From the NCBI GenBank assembly GCA_009782245.1, contig WRKK01000351.1, positions 1-21,440 of the forward strand: DNA of 21,440 bases, given 5' to 3'. A program made the translations under genes and the position numbers. This DNA is from Defluviitaleaceae bacterium. Its GTDB lineage: Bacteria; Bacillota; Clostridia; Lachnospirales; WQUN01. Below, one piece after another: positions 21,358 through 21,440 of the stretch. The notes below the pieces were generated by a model. The model saw nothing but the letters and a program-made list of their open reading frames with translations. It was not told the origin of the DNA and searched no databases. Every line of letters begins with the position of its first letter. The first letter of the stretch is position 1.

Positions 21358-21440
21358 GGGCGACCTGTCTGCCGACAGGCAGGCCGGGGACGGTCGCCCC
21401 TACGGGTGGCATCGTTGTAGGGGCGACCTGTCTGCCTGTC
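21358..21440. repeat. Palindromic and direct-repeat block, continuing past the window end
   Basis: GGGCGACC (21358-21365) and GGTCGCCC (21392-21399) form an outer stem, with an inner hairpin CCTGTC-TGCC-GACAGG (21364-21379). The 16-base string GGGCGACCTGTCTGCC at 21358-21373 recurs at 21421-21436, so a 63-bp direct repeat starts here and is cut by the window edge. The outer stem shares its core with the palindrome at 14-45. GTGGCATCGTTGTAG at 21406-21420 also occurs upstream of the receptor gene (18944-18958). It lies about 50 bp after the receptor stop and may serve as its transcription end. Confidence 0.75.

Overview
The window looks like a chromosomal piece of a Bacillota (Firmicutes) genome, most likely a Clostridia-type gut or anaerobe lineage. 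The support is indirect: strong AAGGAGG-type ribosome binding sites, sigma-A type promoters (TTGACA/TATAAT), CUT1-type sugar permeases without a local ATPase, a DUF5696 lipoprotein, Rpn-type PD-(D/E)XK proteins in tandem, and GC-rich palindromic intergenic repeats. I cannot name genus or species. No rRNA, tRNA, CRISPR array or phage module was seen.

Region A (97-14215, all minus strand, transcribed right to left) is one long carbohydrate-uptake operon. In transcription order it encodes: a 961-aa membrane-anchored solute-binding protein with N-terminal carbohydrate-binding-like beta-sandwich regions (11330-14215); a MalF-like and a MalG-like permease (10222-11187, 9289-10209); a secreted NHL/TPR protein with a C-terminal membrane anchor (7790-9277); a YIP1-family membrane protein (7092-7793); two Rpn-family nuclease/transposase-like proteins plus a small remnant (4838-7087); a DUF5696 lipoprotein (2204-4813); and a second MalF/MalG-like permease pair (1133-2074, 97-1140). 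A TTGACA-17-TACAGT promoter sits at 14338-14366, and hairpins lie beyond the last gene at 14-82. No ABC ATPase is present, so an MsmX/MsmK-type shared ATPase encoded elsewhere is the natural inference. The Rpn block looks like an insertion into an otherwise coherent transport operon.

Region B (14522-18670, minus strand) is a three-gene operon: an FMN-reductase-like protein fused to a DUF2442 domain, a MATE efflux pump, and a TerB_N/TerB_C protein carrying twelve 30-bp in-frame repeats. It has its own promoter (18743-18771). Its -35 neighbourhood is nearly identical to that of the region A promoter.

Region C (19028-21304, plus strand) is a divergently transcribed 758-aa methyl-accepting chemotaxis protein. 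Its promoter (18854-18882) is near-consensus, but its long leader has a perfect Shine-Dalgarno about 50 nt from the start codon and an intervening sequence that can fold. After it, a palindromic and direct-repeat block runs off the window end and shares motifs with the palindrome at the window start.

The working picture is a cell that senses (MCP), binds, possibly hydrolyses (DUF5696) and imports a complex glycan, next to a redox/efflux/TerB stress-type operon. The least explained items are the paired permeases around a DUF5696 lipoprotein, the Rpn insertion with its duplicated ends, the reductase-DUF2442 fusion, and the MCP leader.
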